The notes beneath the pieces are model-generated. The model searched no databases, was not told where the DNA came from, and saw only the letters and a program-made list of their open reading frames with translations. The translations under genes were made by a program, and so were the position numbers. Source: Mycobacterium simiae (GTDB lineage: Bacteria > Actinomycetota > Actinomycetes > Mycobacteriales > Mycobacteriaceae). Taken from it: a stretch of 50,760 bases of DNA. Shown here one piece after another: positions 27,356-34,918 of this stretch (positions are counted from its first letter, which is position 1; each line of letters starts with the position of its first letter). The stretch covers positions 1-50,760 of the forward strand of contig NZ_VTZN01000012.1 of NCBI RefSeq assembly GCF_008370645.1. Direction: 5' to 3'.

Positions 27356-28495
27356 ATGAGAAAAATCGGGTTGGCCGTTCTTATTGTACTGGTCGGGGCA
27401 GCGGCTCTGTGGCGGTGGCAACAGCCGCAAGCGGATGGTATAGCTGCTGAATCCCTACTTGCCATTTTGGCAGATCAGGATGCTTCCGGGTATGCCATAG
27501 CCAGCGAACCGGGTGCCATTCAATTCCCACGTGATTTTGGGCCGCATGAAGATTACCAGGGGGAATGGTGGTATTACACTGGGAATCTGGAAACCGCTGG
27601 TGGGAGACTTTTCGGCTACCAGCTTACTTTCTTCCGCAAGGCTTTGGCGCCAACCGCTGAAGCAATGATAGTGGAAGGCAGCTCGTCTTGGCGCACCAAT
27701 CAGATTTATATGGCGAATTTTGCGATTAGCGATATCGCCAAAGGAGGCTTCTATCCGGTAGAAAGATTTGGCCGGGCCGCATTAGGCATGGCCGGGGCCA
27801 CGGCGGAACCCTATGGCGTGTGGGTTGGAGACTGGTACGCTCGCGAGAGCGAAAATAAGTCGGTCACGTTATCTGCGAAAACGCAACACACCGCTCTGGA
27901 ACTGAGTCTAACCCAAACACTGCCGCCCATTCTGCACGGTAATGCGGGCTTGAGCGTGAAGAGTGAACATGCCGAAACCGCGTCCTACTACTATTCGTTA
28001 CTACGGCAGGCGACGCGGGGCACTGTGACCGTTAATGGCGAAAGTTTTTCTGTCACCGGTGTGAGTTGGAAAGATCATGAGTATTTTTCCGGCGCTTTGG
28101 CGGCCGATGATTTGGGGTGGGATTGGTTTGGGCTGCAATTCAACAATGGGGCGGCTTTGATGATTTATCAGCTGCGGCGGAAAAATGGCGAATTCAGTCC
28201 GTTTTCGGGTGGCACATTTGTTGCGGGCGACGGCACGGTCACACACCTAAGCCTGTCCGATTGGCGCATAACGGCGCACGATCACTGGACCAGTTCCTAC
28301 AGCCACACTACCTACCCCATTGGCTGGCAAATCGAGATAAAGCGGATTGGTTTGAGGCTGACTGGAGCCGCGTTGATACGCGACCAAGAGTGGCGGGGGA
28401 CTACGCCCTATTGGGAAGGCGCCGCATCCTTTGAAGGGCATTATCGAGACGGTCCGATCAAAGGCCATGGATATGTTGAGATGACGGGTTATTAG
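27356..28495 (+). CDS. AttH-like secreted protein (carotenoid 1,2-hydratase/lipocalin-like fold), Rv0988-like
   Basis: A 379-residue exported protein. MRKIGLAVLIVLVGAAALWRW is a signal anchor, with no lipobox cysteine. The rest matches the AttH/CrtC-like family (GPHEDYQGEWWYYTGNLE, YQLTFFRK, WRTNQIYMANFAISD, YWEGAASFEGHY), a double-lipocalin-like beta fold. In Agrobacterium AttE-AttH, ABC genes stand beside attH, as here. It starts 6 bp after the permease stop. The three genes thus look like one module: an exporter plus a periplasmic lipid- or hydrophobe-handling protein. It shares the AT-rich composition. The substrate is not known. Confidence 0.88.
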   Translation: MRKIGLAVLIVLVGAAALWRWQQPQADGIAAESLLAILADQDASGYAIASEPGAIQFPRDFGPHEDYQGEWWYYTGNLETAGGRLFGYQLTFFRKALAPTAEAMIVEGSSSWRTNQIYMANFAISDIAKGGFYPVERFGRAALGMAGATAEPYGVWVGDWYARESENKSVTLSAKTQHTALELSLTQTLPPILHGNAGLSVKSEHAETASYYYSLLRQATRGTVTVNGESFSVTGVSWKDHEYFSGALAADDLGWDWFGLQFNNGAALMIYQLRRKNGEFSPFSGGTFVAGDGTVTHLSLSDWRITAHDHWTSSYSHTTYPIGWQIEIKRIGLRLTGAALIRDQEWRGTTPYWEGAASFEGHYRDGPIKGHGYVEMTGY

Positions 28496-28613
28496 CTGCC
28501 AATTCGCGTGGCGGGATAGCTGCTTGGTGCGTGGGCTGTTGTGATGACATCACTGGTTGCGAAAAGGAGCGTTGACGCGGGAAAGAGCTGAGGTTGCGCG
28601 CGAGGCGAGGTAG

Positions 28614-29744
28614 TCAGTGATTACCCGACCGGCCAGGGGGCGATTCACGCGGTGTGGCCGCGCTGTGGTAGGTGCACCGGGAGATCGTGGAGTCGATCAG
28701 TTCGAAAAAGGCCTGGCGAGCCGCGCACGCAGGTAAGCCGGCAAGCTCTTCGCGGGCCTGTGCGGCGTAGCTGGCTAGCACATCGTTTGCCGCTAGCACG
28801 GCCGTCGAGCATCGCAGCAGGGTGATGGCTTCGGCGATCTTGTCTTCGTCGATCGGGTCGGCGAGTGACTTGCGCAGGCGATCTGCGTTGGGCCCGGGCT
28901 CACGCAGCGCGTAGAGCACCGGCAACGTGTGCTCACCATTCCACCGATGAATCCCGGGTACATCGCCGGACTTATCGAAGTCGTTGGCGATTCCCATGAT
29001 GTCGTCCGCAATCTGCGATGCGGTGCCGATGAGGCGCCCGAGCCGTGTGAGGCGAAGAATCGTCTCGTCAGTCGCACCGGCGAACGTCGCTCCCAAGTGC
29101 CCGGCGGCTGCGACGAGCGCGCCGCGCTTCTGGCTCGCGGTCTGCAGGTAATGCGCAATTGAGTCGACATCTGGCGCGGCGCCACGGATTTCGTACATGT
29201 GACCGGTGACCAGCTCGGCAAAGGTCTCGGCGATGACCCGAAAAGCTATCGGACCCAGCCGCGAGCCCAGGCGCGAGGCCATCGCGAACTGGTAGTCGCC
29301 GGTGAGGATTGCGATGTTGTTGTTCCAGTGGGCGTTGCCGCCGAACGCTCCGCGGCGTACCTCGCCCGGCTGCGCGACATTGTTGTGGCAAAGCGCCGCT
29401 TGATGGATCAACTCGAGGGTTGCTCCCGCGACGGTGACCTGCCAGGTGTCGGGGTTGGGGCCAAGTTGTGCGGCCAGCACCGTGACGAGGGCTCGCAACG
29501 GCATGCTCCCGGCTTCGGAGATAGCCACCACCGCGTCGCGCATAGCTTCGTCGTCGTTGGAGAGCTCGTTGCTGATCAACTCGTGTATTTGCTCGGTACG
29601 GCGACGGACGCTGGCGGAGAGCCGGGGACCGCCAAGATCGAAGTCTGCAGCTAGTAGGGGGGCGCTCGGACGAATGCCGCAGCTGGCGTCGGACGGCGAG
29701 GCGATGTTGACGTTGGTACCCGGGCTATCGGCTCCGCAGGCCAC
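28614..29744 (-). CDS. grcC2: Polyprenyl diphosphate synthase-like protein GrcC2
   Basis: A 376-residue all-helical isoprenyl synthase homologue. The first aspartate-rich motif (DDxxD) is replaced by CHNNVAQ (in ALCHNNVAQPGEV). The second keeps ADDIMGIANDF. Loss of the first Mg-binding motif makes normal chain elongation doubtful. Mtb GrcC2 is also divergent there as I recall. The GTG start at 29744 is the only in-frame start available upstream of the conserved region and gives an N-terminal extension of about 30 residues rich in Ser/Pro. It may be a regulatory subunit of a heteromeric synthase or a pseudoenzyme. It corresponds in place to Rv0989c. It lies 5 bp from the stop of Rv0990c-like. 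Confidence 0.85.
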   Translation of the reverse strand: MACGADSPGTNVNIASPSDASCGIRPSAPLLAADFDLGGPRLSASVRRRTEQIHELISNELSNDDEAMRDAVVAISEAGSMPLRALVTVLAAQLGPNPDTWQVTVAGATLELIHQAALCHNNVAQPGEVRRGAFGGNAHWNNNIAILTGDYQFAMASRLGSRLGPIAFRVIAETFAELVTGHMYEIRGAAPDVDSIAHYLQTASQKRGALVAAAGHLGATFAGATDETILRLTRLGRLIGTASQIADDIMGIANDFDKSGDVPGIHRWNGEHTLPVLYALREPGPNADRLRKSLADPIDEDKIAEAITLLRCSTAVLAANDVLASYAAQAREELAGLPACAARQAFFELIDSTISRCTYHSAATPRESPPGRSGNH

Positions 29745-29748
29745 CGGC

Positions 29749-30414
29749 TCAGTGTAGAACGACGGTTACCGTCTGGCCTAGCGCCGCACCGGCTACCACG
29801 TTCGCCACCCGGGCTGGCAGCGCGACCAAGACCACCCGGCCGTCGTCAGCTGCCTGAGTCTCGCGCTGGACCGAGATCAGTACCACGATGGCGTCGGTGG
29901 CCAGAACCCGCGCATTTGCCGGCGCCTCGTTCAGCGGCGCCGCCAATACGTCGACGACGTCACCGACCCGAACCAGGTCGATCAGCGCGTTGTCGGCTAA
30001 ATGGAGCGGCACGATGCGCGCACCGGACCCGGCCGCGGTCTCGGCCAGTCGGCTGCTCAAGATTCGTACATCAGTCAGTACCTCGCCGCGCCGCGTCGGG
30101 CCGGCCAGTGTCGTGCCGACGACTGACCTCAGGTCGGTTTGCGCGCCGTCGGGAAGCGTTGGCGCCAAACGCGTTTCGAGTCGAAGATCATCAGCGGTCA
30201 ATGCCGCGCCCGGAGCCAGGTCGCGTGCTGCCACCACCACCTCGAGACCGCTGGGGTGGGTATTCGACCGCAGCGCTGCGATGCCGGCGAGCACCACAAG
30301 ACCGCCCGCTGCGACGCGCCGGGCCAGGATGGTGCGCGTCCAGTCCGGCCGCAACGACGTCGATAGCCGGCTGATCAGGCTCGGATTCAGCGATGTGTGT
30401 GCCACGCCGGACAC
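29749..30414 (-). CDS. SAF-domain protein, CpaB/RcpC-like (Rv0990c-like)
   Basis: A 221-residue protein with one transmembrane helix (about 30-47, RRVAAGGLVVLAGIAALRS) and a SAF domain right after it (VVVAARDLAPGAALTADDLR). A second conserved strand region, IDLVRVGDVVDVL, follows. This is the layout of CpaB/RcpC, periplasmic components of Flp/tight-adherence pilus assembly. No other pilus gene is near. Mtb Rv0990c is annotated hypothetical. GTG start at 30414; a second GTG 9 bases on is possible. The role is not known; it is likely to face the periplasm. Confidence 0.75.
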   Translation of the reverse strand: MSGVAHTSLNPSLISRLSTSLRPDWTRTILARRVAAGGLVVLAGIAALRSNTHPSGLEVVVAARDLAPGAALTADDLRLETRLAPTLPDGAQTDLRSVVGTTLAGPTRRGEVLTDVRILSSRLAETAAGSGARIVPLHLADNALIDLVRVGDVVDVLAAPLNEAPANARVLATDAIVVLISVQRETQAADDGRVVLVALPARVANVVAGAALGQTVTVVLH

Positions 30415-30444
30415 GGTAGGCGTTGCGGGGCGCCGACGGTGGCG

Positions 30445-30753
30445 ATGAATAAGTCGCCTGTGGAGAACCCGGTTGGGGTGGGCTGCTCAGAGAGTTCCAC
30501 CACCGCCCCGTCGTCGGGTTTCTTCAACAGCGGTGCCGGCAGCTCATCGGGCTTGGGCAATGTCGGGTCTGGCCTCTCAGGCTTCTGGAACGCGGTGCCG
30601 AACGCATCGCTGGGCGGCACTTCCGGCTTCCAGAATTACGGGCCACTGCAATCGGGTGTACTGAACCTGGGCAACACCATCTCGGGCATCGGCAACACCG
30701 GTCTGGGGCTGCTGACCGCAGCGTTCAAGTCGGGCTTTGCCCACCTCGGCTAA
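30445..30753 (+). pseudogene. Remnant of a PPE-MPTR protein C-terminus
   Basis: The reading frame from 30445 to TAA encodes repeats of the kind NxGxGNxG (GFFNSGAGSSSGLGNVG, SGVLNLGNTISGIGNTG), the major polymorphic tandem repeat of PPE proteins. It ends LLTAAFKSGFAHLG. The N-terminal PPE domain is missing; the upstream bases belong to the Rv0990c-like gene on the other strand. A short MNKSPVENPVG lead has no ribosome site. I judge it a truncated copy left by recombination or gene loss. In Mtb no PPE gene lies here as recalled. Confidence 0.75.
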
Positions 30754-30773
30754 TGGCTCGCGGCCTATTTCCG

Positions 30774-31076
30774 CTAGCTAGAAGCGGCCACCGGGGACGG
30801 TGTGGGGCTGCTTGACTTCTCGCTCGATCCCGAACTTGAACTCGTGGCTGGGCTGCTGGTCGAAGACCCGTTGGTCGCGGTCTCTGACTTCTTGGCTGAG
30901 TCGCGGCTGTCAGTGCGATAAAAACCACTGCCCTTGAACACCACACCAACAGAGCCGAACAACTTGCGCAACCGACCGGAGCATTTCCCGCACGTGGTCA
31001 GCGCATCGTCGGTGAAGGTCTGCACAGTGTCGAAGCGGTCGGCGCACTCGGTGCACTCGTAGCTATAAGTCGGCAC
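30774..31076 (-). CDS. Redox-regulated chaperone Ruc (FmdB-type zinc ribbon), Rv0991c-like
   Basis: A 100-residue protein with an N-terminal FmdB zinc ribbon (MPTYSYECTECADRF ... TTCGKCSGRL), four Cys in two CxxC knuckles, followed by a Ser/Thr/Pro-rich, probably disordered tail from about residue 60. Mtb Rv0991c was shown to be a chaperone activated by oxidation (Ruc), working with the DnaK/ClpB network; zinc release and disulfide formation switch it on. A CIRCE element lies 28-54 bp upstream, consistent with heat-shock control by HrcA. It stands 73 bp from the downstream end of the folate cyclo-ligase gene. Confidence 0.92.
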   Translation of the reverse strand: MPTYSYECTECADRFDTVQTFTDDALTTCGKCSGRLRKLFGSVGVVFKGSGFYRTDSRDSAKKSETATNGSSTSSPATSSSSGSSEKSSSPTPSPVAASS

Positions 31077-31103
31077 AACAACCTCCGGATAATGTCACTT
31101 GGG

Positions 31104-31130
31104 TTAGCACTCTACCGTTTCAAGTGCTAG
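31104..31130 (-). promoter_or_regulatory. CIRCE (HrcA operator) upstream of Ruc
   Basis: TTAGCACTC (31104-31112), 9-bp spacer, AAGTGCTAG (31122-31130). CIRCE consensus is TTAGCACTC-N9-GAGTGCTAA; the first arm is exact, and the second differs at two of nine positions. It lies 28-54 bp upstream of the Ruc ATG. It explains heat-shock induction through HrcA, the regulator of groEL/groES. Confidence 0.85.
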
Positions 31131-31149
31131 AACCGCCACGTGAGCTCGA

Positions 31150-31743
31150 TCATTCCCTCACCGGAAAGGCGATCACCCCGCGCCCGGGTGTGATCGCGTG
31201 AGTCATGCGCACGTCGTGCAGTTCTGACGGCAGCTCGTCCACCAGTTCCTCATCGCGGACCAGCGCGATCAGCCGTGCTTGCGAGTCGGCGCCGGCCAGT
31301 GAGCGGTCGTAGAAGCCCAAACCCTTGCCCAGCCGCACGCCCCGACGATCGACGGCCAGCGCCGGCACCACCACCACGCCGGCCTCGCCGACCGTCGACT
31401 CCGGCAGCCAGGGCTCGGGAGGCTCCAGCAGCCCCCACCGTCCGCTGACCAGCGCACCCGGCCGGTACTCGCCCCACAGCAACGGGACTGGGACGTTGTC
31501 GTCGGTTGTGCGCGCTACCGGCAGCAGCACTCGCCCCGCCCGGCGCAGCAACATTTCCAACATCTGCATCGATCCCGGCTCGGTGCGCACCGGCACGTAG
31601 GCGCAGACCGTGGCGCCGCTGCTCACCATCGGCTCCAAGTATCGGCTCAACAGCACGGCTTCGGCGGCCCGAACGTCGTCGGCAACCAGGCGCCGGGCGG
31701 CGCTCAGCCGTTTCCGCAACGCCGCTTTGCCCGCGCTTGTCAT
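31150..31743 (-). CDS. 5-formyltetrahydrofolate cyclo-ligase
   Basis: A 197-residue ATP-dependent enzyme converting 5-formyl-THF to 5,10-methenyl-THF, part of folate one-carbon metabolism. Family motifs are ALRKRLSAARR at the N-terminus, VPVRTEPGSMQMLE, and the GVRLGKGLGFYDRSL signature near 150. The start ATG 31743 (MTSAGKAALR) gives the same length as Mtb Rv0992c as recalled; the extension to 31794 is rejected. It is divergent from galU with a 77-bp gap. Confidence 0.93.
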   Translation of the reverse strand: MTSAGKAALRKRLSAARRLVADDVRAAEAVLLSRYLEPMVSSGATVCAYVPVRTEPGSMQMLEMLLRRAGRVLLPVARTTDDNVPVPLLWGEYRPGALVSGRWGLLEPPEPWLPESTVGEAGVVVVPALAVDRRGVRLGKGLGFYDRSLAGADSQARLIALVRDEELVDELPSELHDVRMTHAITPGRGVIAFPVRE

Positions 31744-31820
31744 GACCTCAACGATGACAGGCCGGCACTTGCGCACGCCGGACCGACTCGGCAAACCCGG
31801 CGGGGGTTATCGTGTGAACG

Positions 31821-32729
31821 ATGTCATCCGAAGATCCGGTCCCGTTCACGGCGATCGTCCCTGCCGCCGGCCTGGGCACGCGGTTTTTGCCCGCGACCAA
31901 GACGGTGCCCAAGGAGCTGCTGCCGGTGGTCGATACGCCCGGGATCGAGCTGGTGGCCGCCGAAGCGGCTGCAGCCGGCGCCGAACGGCTGGTGATCATC
32001 ACCTCCGAGGGCAAGGACGGTGTGGTCGCGCACTTCGTCGAAGACCTGGTCTTGGAGGGCACTCTGGAGGCCCGTGGGAAGACGGCCATGCTGGCCAAGG
32101 TGCGCCGCGCCCCGGAGCTGATCAAGGTGGAGTCGGTGGTGCAGGCCGAGCCGCTCGGTTTGGGGCACGCCATTGGCTGCGTGGAGCCGACGCTGACGGC
32201 CGACGAGGACGCGGTCGCGGTGCTGCTGCCCGATGACCTGGTGCTGCCGACAGGTGTACTGCGGACCATGTCGAAGGTGCGGGCCCGGCTGGGCGGCACG
32301 GTGTTGTGTGCCATCGAGGTGACCCCTGAGGAGGTCAGCGCCTACGGGGTTTTCGACGTCGAGCCTGTCGCCGACGCGGATTTGCCTGACGTGCTCAGGG
32401 TCAAAGGCATGGTGGAAAAGCCGAAATCCGAGGACGCCCCGTCGTTGTATGCCGCGGCCGGGCGTTACGTGCTGGACCGGGCGATCTTTGATGCGTTGCG
32501 CCGCATCGACCGGGGTGCCGGCGGTGAAGTGCAGCTCACCGACGCTATCGCGGTGCTGATCGCCGAGGGCCACCCGGTCCACGTAGTTGTGCACCGTGGA
32601 TCCCGACACGACTTGGGAAATCCCGGCGGGTACCTCAAGGCTGCGGTTGACTTTGCTTTGGATCGTGACGATTACGGCCCGGAGTTGCGGCGATGGTTGG
32701 TGGCGCGATTGGGTCTGACCGAGCAGTAG
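31821..32729 (+). CDS. galU: UTP-glucose-1-phosphate uridylyltransferase
   Basis: GalU makes UDP-glucose, donor for glycans, glycogen-related pathways and cell-wall sugars. The 302-residue protein begins FTAIVPAAGLGTRFLPATKT, the nucleotidyltransferase signature, with PKELLPVVDTPGIE next and the VEKPKSEDAPSLYAAAGRY segment later. The length is normal. It is first of a plus-strand run with moeA1. It matches Mtb Rv0993. Confidence 0.97.
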   Translation: MSSEDPVPFTAIVPAAGLGTRFLPATKTVPKELLPVVDTPGIELVAAEAAAAGAERLVIITSEGKDGVVAHFVEDLVLEGTLEARGKTAMLAKVRRAPELIKVESVVQAEPLGLGHAIGCVEPTLTADEDAVAVLLPDDLVLPTGVLRTMSKVRARLGGTVLCAIEVTPEEVSAYGVFDVEPVADADLPDVLRVKGMVEKPKSEDAPSLYAAAGRYVLDRAIFDALRRIDRGAGGEVQLTDAIAVLIAEGHPVHVVVHRGSRHDLGNPGGYLKAAVDFALDRDDYGPELRRWLVARLGLTEQ

Positions 32730-32814
32730 CCGGGCACAGTGTGACGGCCCGCCCTCGGGGCGAGCCGGGCGATCGCGCCCAGCTCGCCTAACTGGCTCGA
32801 CGGAAAGGCGCGCT

Positions 32815-34095
32815 GTGCGTTCTGTGGAGGAGCAGCAGGCCCGGATATCGGCCGCCGCGGTGGCCCCAAGGCCGATGCGGGTTGCGATTGCTGAGTCACA
32901 GGGGCTGATGTGCGCCGAAGAAGTAGTGACCGAGCGCCCGCTACCCGGCTTCGATCAGGCCGCGATCGACGGCTATGCGGTGCGCAGCGTCGACGTGCAG
33001 GGCGTTGGTGATTCCGGCGGGACCGAACTGTTCGCCGATGATGCCAGCCTGGAGGGCCGCGACGTGGTGACATTGCCGGTGATGGGCACCATCGAAGCCG
33101 GCGCCCGTACCCCGACCAGGCTGCAGCCCCGCCAGGCGGCTCGGGTGCAGACCGGGGCGCCGCTGCCGACGCTGGCTGATGCGGTGTTGCCGTTGCGGTG
33201 GACGGATGGCGGGATGTCGCGCGTGCGAGTGCTGCGCGGTGCGCCGTCGGGTGCTTACGTGCGGCATGCCGGCGACGATGTGCAGCCGGGTGACGTTGCG
33301 GTGCGCGCCGGCACCGTGATCGGCGCCGCCCAGGTGGGGCTGCTAGCTGCAGTCGGCCGCGAACGGGTGCTCGTGCATCCGCGTCCGCGGCTATCGGTCA
33401 TGGCTGTAGGCGGCGAGCTGGTCGACATCTCGCGGACCCCAGGCAACGGGCAGGTGTATGACGTCAACTCCTATGCGTTGGCGGCTGCTGGTCGGGATGC
33501 GGGAGCCGAGGTGAACCGGGTCGGCATCGTCAGCAACGACCCCAAGGAGCTCGGTGAGATCGTCGAGGGTCAACTCAGCCGGGCGGAGGTCGTCGTGATC
33601 GCCGGAGGGGTCGGCGGTGGTGCCGCAGAAGCCGTCCGCGCGGTGCTTTCCGAGCTCGGTGACATGGAAGTCGTCCGGGTCGCGATGCATCCGGGATCGG
33701 TTCAGGGGTTCGGACAGCTCGGCCGGGATCGCGTTCCGACGTTTCTGCTGCCGGCCAATCCGGTCAGTGCCCTGGTGGTTTTCGAGGTGATGGTCCGGCC
33801 ATTGATCCGGCTGTCGCTGGGTAAACGGCAGCCCATGCGCCGCATTGTGCAGGCCCGCACTCTTTCGCCGATCACGTCGGTGGCTGGGCGCAAGGGGTAC
33901 CTGCGCGGTCAATTGATGCGTGATCAGGAAAGCGGCGAATACCTGGTGCAGGCGCTGGGCGGGGCGCCCGGAGCGTCATCGCACTTGCTGGCCACACTGG
34001 CCGAGGCAAACTGTCTGATTGTGGTCCCCACCGGAGCTGAGCAGATTCGTACTGGCGAGATCGTCGACGTCGCCTTCTTGGCTCAGCACGGCTGA
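32815..34095 (+). CDS. moeA1: MoeA-family protein MoeA1 / Glp (gephyrin-like)
   Basis: A 426-residue MoeA/gephyrin-fold protein. MoeA inserts molybdenum into molybdopterin-AMP. Family motifs are GFDQAAIDGYAVRS, RVQTGAPLPT, VGGELVDI, DVNSYAL and PANPVSALVVFEV. In Corynebacterium the MoeA paralogue next to GlpR (Glp) binds FtsZ and acts in cell division; here the gene lies two genes before a GlpR homologue, the same context. So it may be Glp rather than (or as well as) a molybdenum enzyme; Mtb has several moeA genes. GTG start at 32815. Confidence 0.92.
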   Translation: MRSVEEQQARISAAAVAPRPMRVAIAESQGLMCAEEVVTERPLPGFDQAAIDGYAVRSVDVQGVGDSGGTELFADDASLEGRDVVTLPVMGTIEAGARTPTRLQPRQAARVQTGAPLPTLADAVLPLRWTDGGMSRVRVLRGAPSGAYVRHAGDDVQPGDVAVRAGTVIGAAQVGLLAAVGRERVLVHPRPRLSVMAVGGELVDISRTPGNGQVYDVNSYALAAAGRDAGAEVNRVGIVSNDPKELGEIVEGQLSRAEVVVIAGGVGGGAAEAVRAVLSELGDMEVVRVAMHPGSVQGFGQLGRDRVPTFLLPANPVSALVVFEVMVRPLIRLSLGKRQPMRRIVQARTLSPITSVAGRKGYLRGQLMRDQESGEYLVQALGGAPGASSHLLATLAEANCLIVVPTGAEQIRTGEIVDVAFLAQHG

Positions 34096-34114
34096 TCGCG
34101 ACACGGCAGCGTTC

Positions 34115-34768
34115 GTGAACCTCTTGCGCTCCAGTTACCGGCATCCGGGCTGGCCGATGGGCGTCGGACCGCTACGGGTCGCGGCGGGAGTCGTGTGGTT
34201 GCGGCCGGTACGGCTGCGCGACGGCGGCCAGTGGAGCCGAATCCGGCTGGCCGACCGGGTACACCTGGAACCGTGGGAGCCCAACACGGAAGGCGAATGG
34301 ACCATCCGGCATTCGGTCGCCGCCTGGCCGGCGGTGTGTTCGGGTCTGCGATCGGAGGCGCGCAAGGGCCGCATGCTGCCGTACGCGATAGAGCTCGACG
34401 GGCAATTCTGCGGCCAATTGACCATCGGCAACATCACCCATGGGGCGCTGAAATCAGCCTGGATCGGCTACTGGGTGAGCAGCGCGCACACCGGAGGCGG
34501 GGTAGCCACCGCGGCGTTAGCGCTGGGCCTTGACCATTGCTTCGGCCCGGTGGGACTGCATCGGGTGGAGGCCACCGTACGCCCGGAAAATGCGGCCAGC
34601 CGGGCCGTTTTGGCCAAGGTGGGCTTTCGCGAGGAGGGGCTGTTGCGCCGCTACCTCCAGGTCGACAACGAATGGCGCGACCACGTATTGGTGGCGCTTA
34701 CCGCTGAAGAGGTCAACGGATCGGTCGTGTCGAGGCTGATCCGCGACGGCCACGCCGGCTATCCCTGA
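34115..34768 (+). CDS. rimJ: GNAT acetyltransferase, RimJ-like
   Basis: A 217-residue acetyltransferase of the RimJ/RimL group, which acetylates N-terminal or side-chain amines of proteins. The acetyl-CoA binding region is GGGVATAALALGLDHCF, followed by LHRVEATVRPENAASRAVLAKVGF, a typical RimJ/L ending. I chose GTG 34115, 19 bp after moeA1. ATG 34157 (MGVGPLRV) gives the 203-residue length of Mtb Rv0995 and is equally plausible. Real substrates are not known; the name is by homology. Confidence 0.9.
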   Translation: MNLLRSSYRHPGWPMGVGPLRVAAGVVWLRPVRLRDGGQWSRIRLADRVHLEPWEPNTEGEWTIRHSVAAWPAVCSGLRSEARKGRMLPYAIELDGQFCGQLTIGNITHGALKSAWIGYWVSSAHTGGGVATAALALGLDHCFGPVGLHRVEATVRPENAASRAVLAKVGFREEGLLRRYLQVDNEWRDHVLVALTAEEVNGSVVSRLIRDGHAGYP

Positions 34769-34918
34769 CTCGGGGCCTGTGACTGGCGCGACACGTGTGG
34801 CGTGTGGTGCTTGTGAGAGACAAATTACAGGTGTGTAATTGTCCTGGTCACGTCGACCGGCCCGAGCTGGCCCACGAGACGCCATCGCGGAGATCGAAAC
34901 CGAGGAGAGCAGGACATC

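Noticed and set aside
32729..32814. Riboswitch or attenuator before moeA1
   Set aside because: GC-rich hairpins are possible but do not match a known molybdenum-cofactor or other riboswitch pattern that I could recognise.
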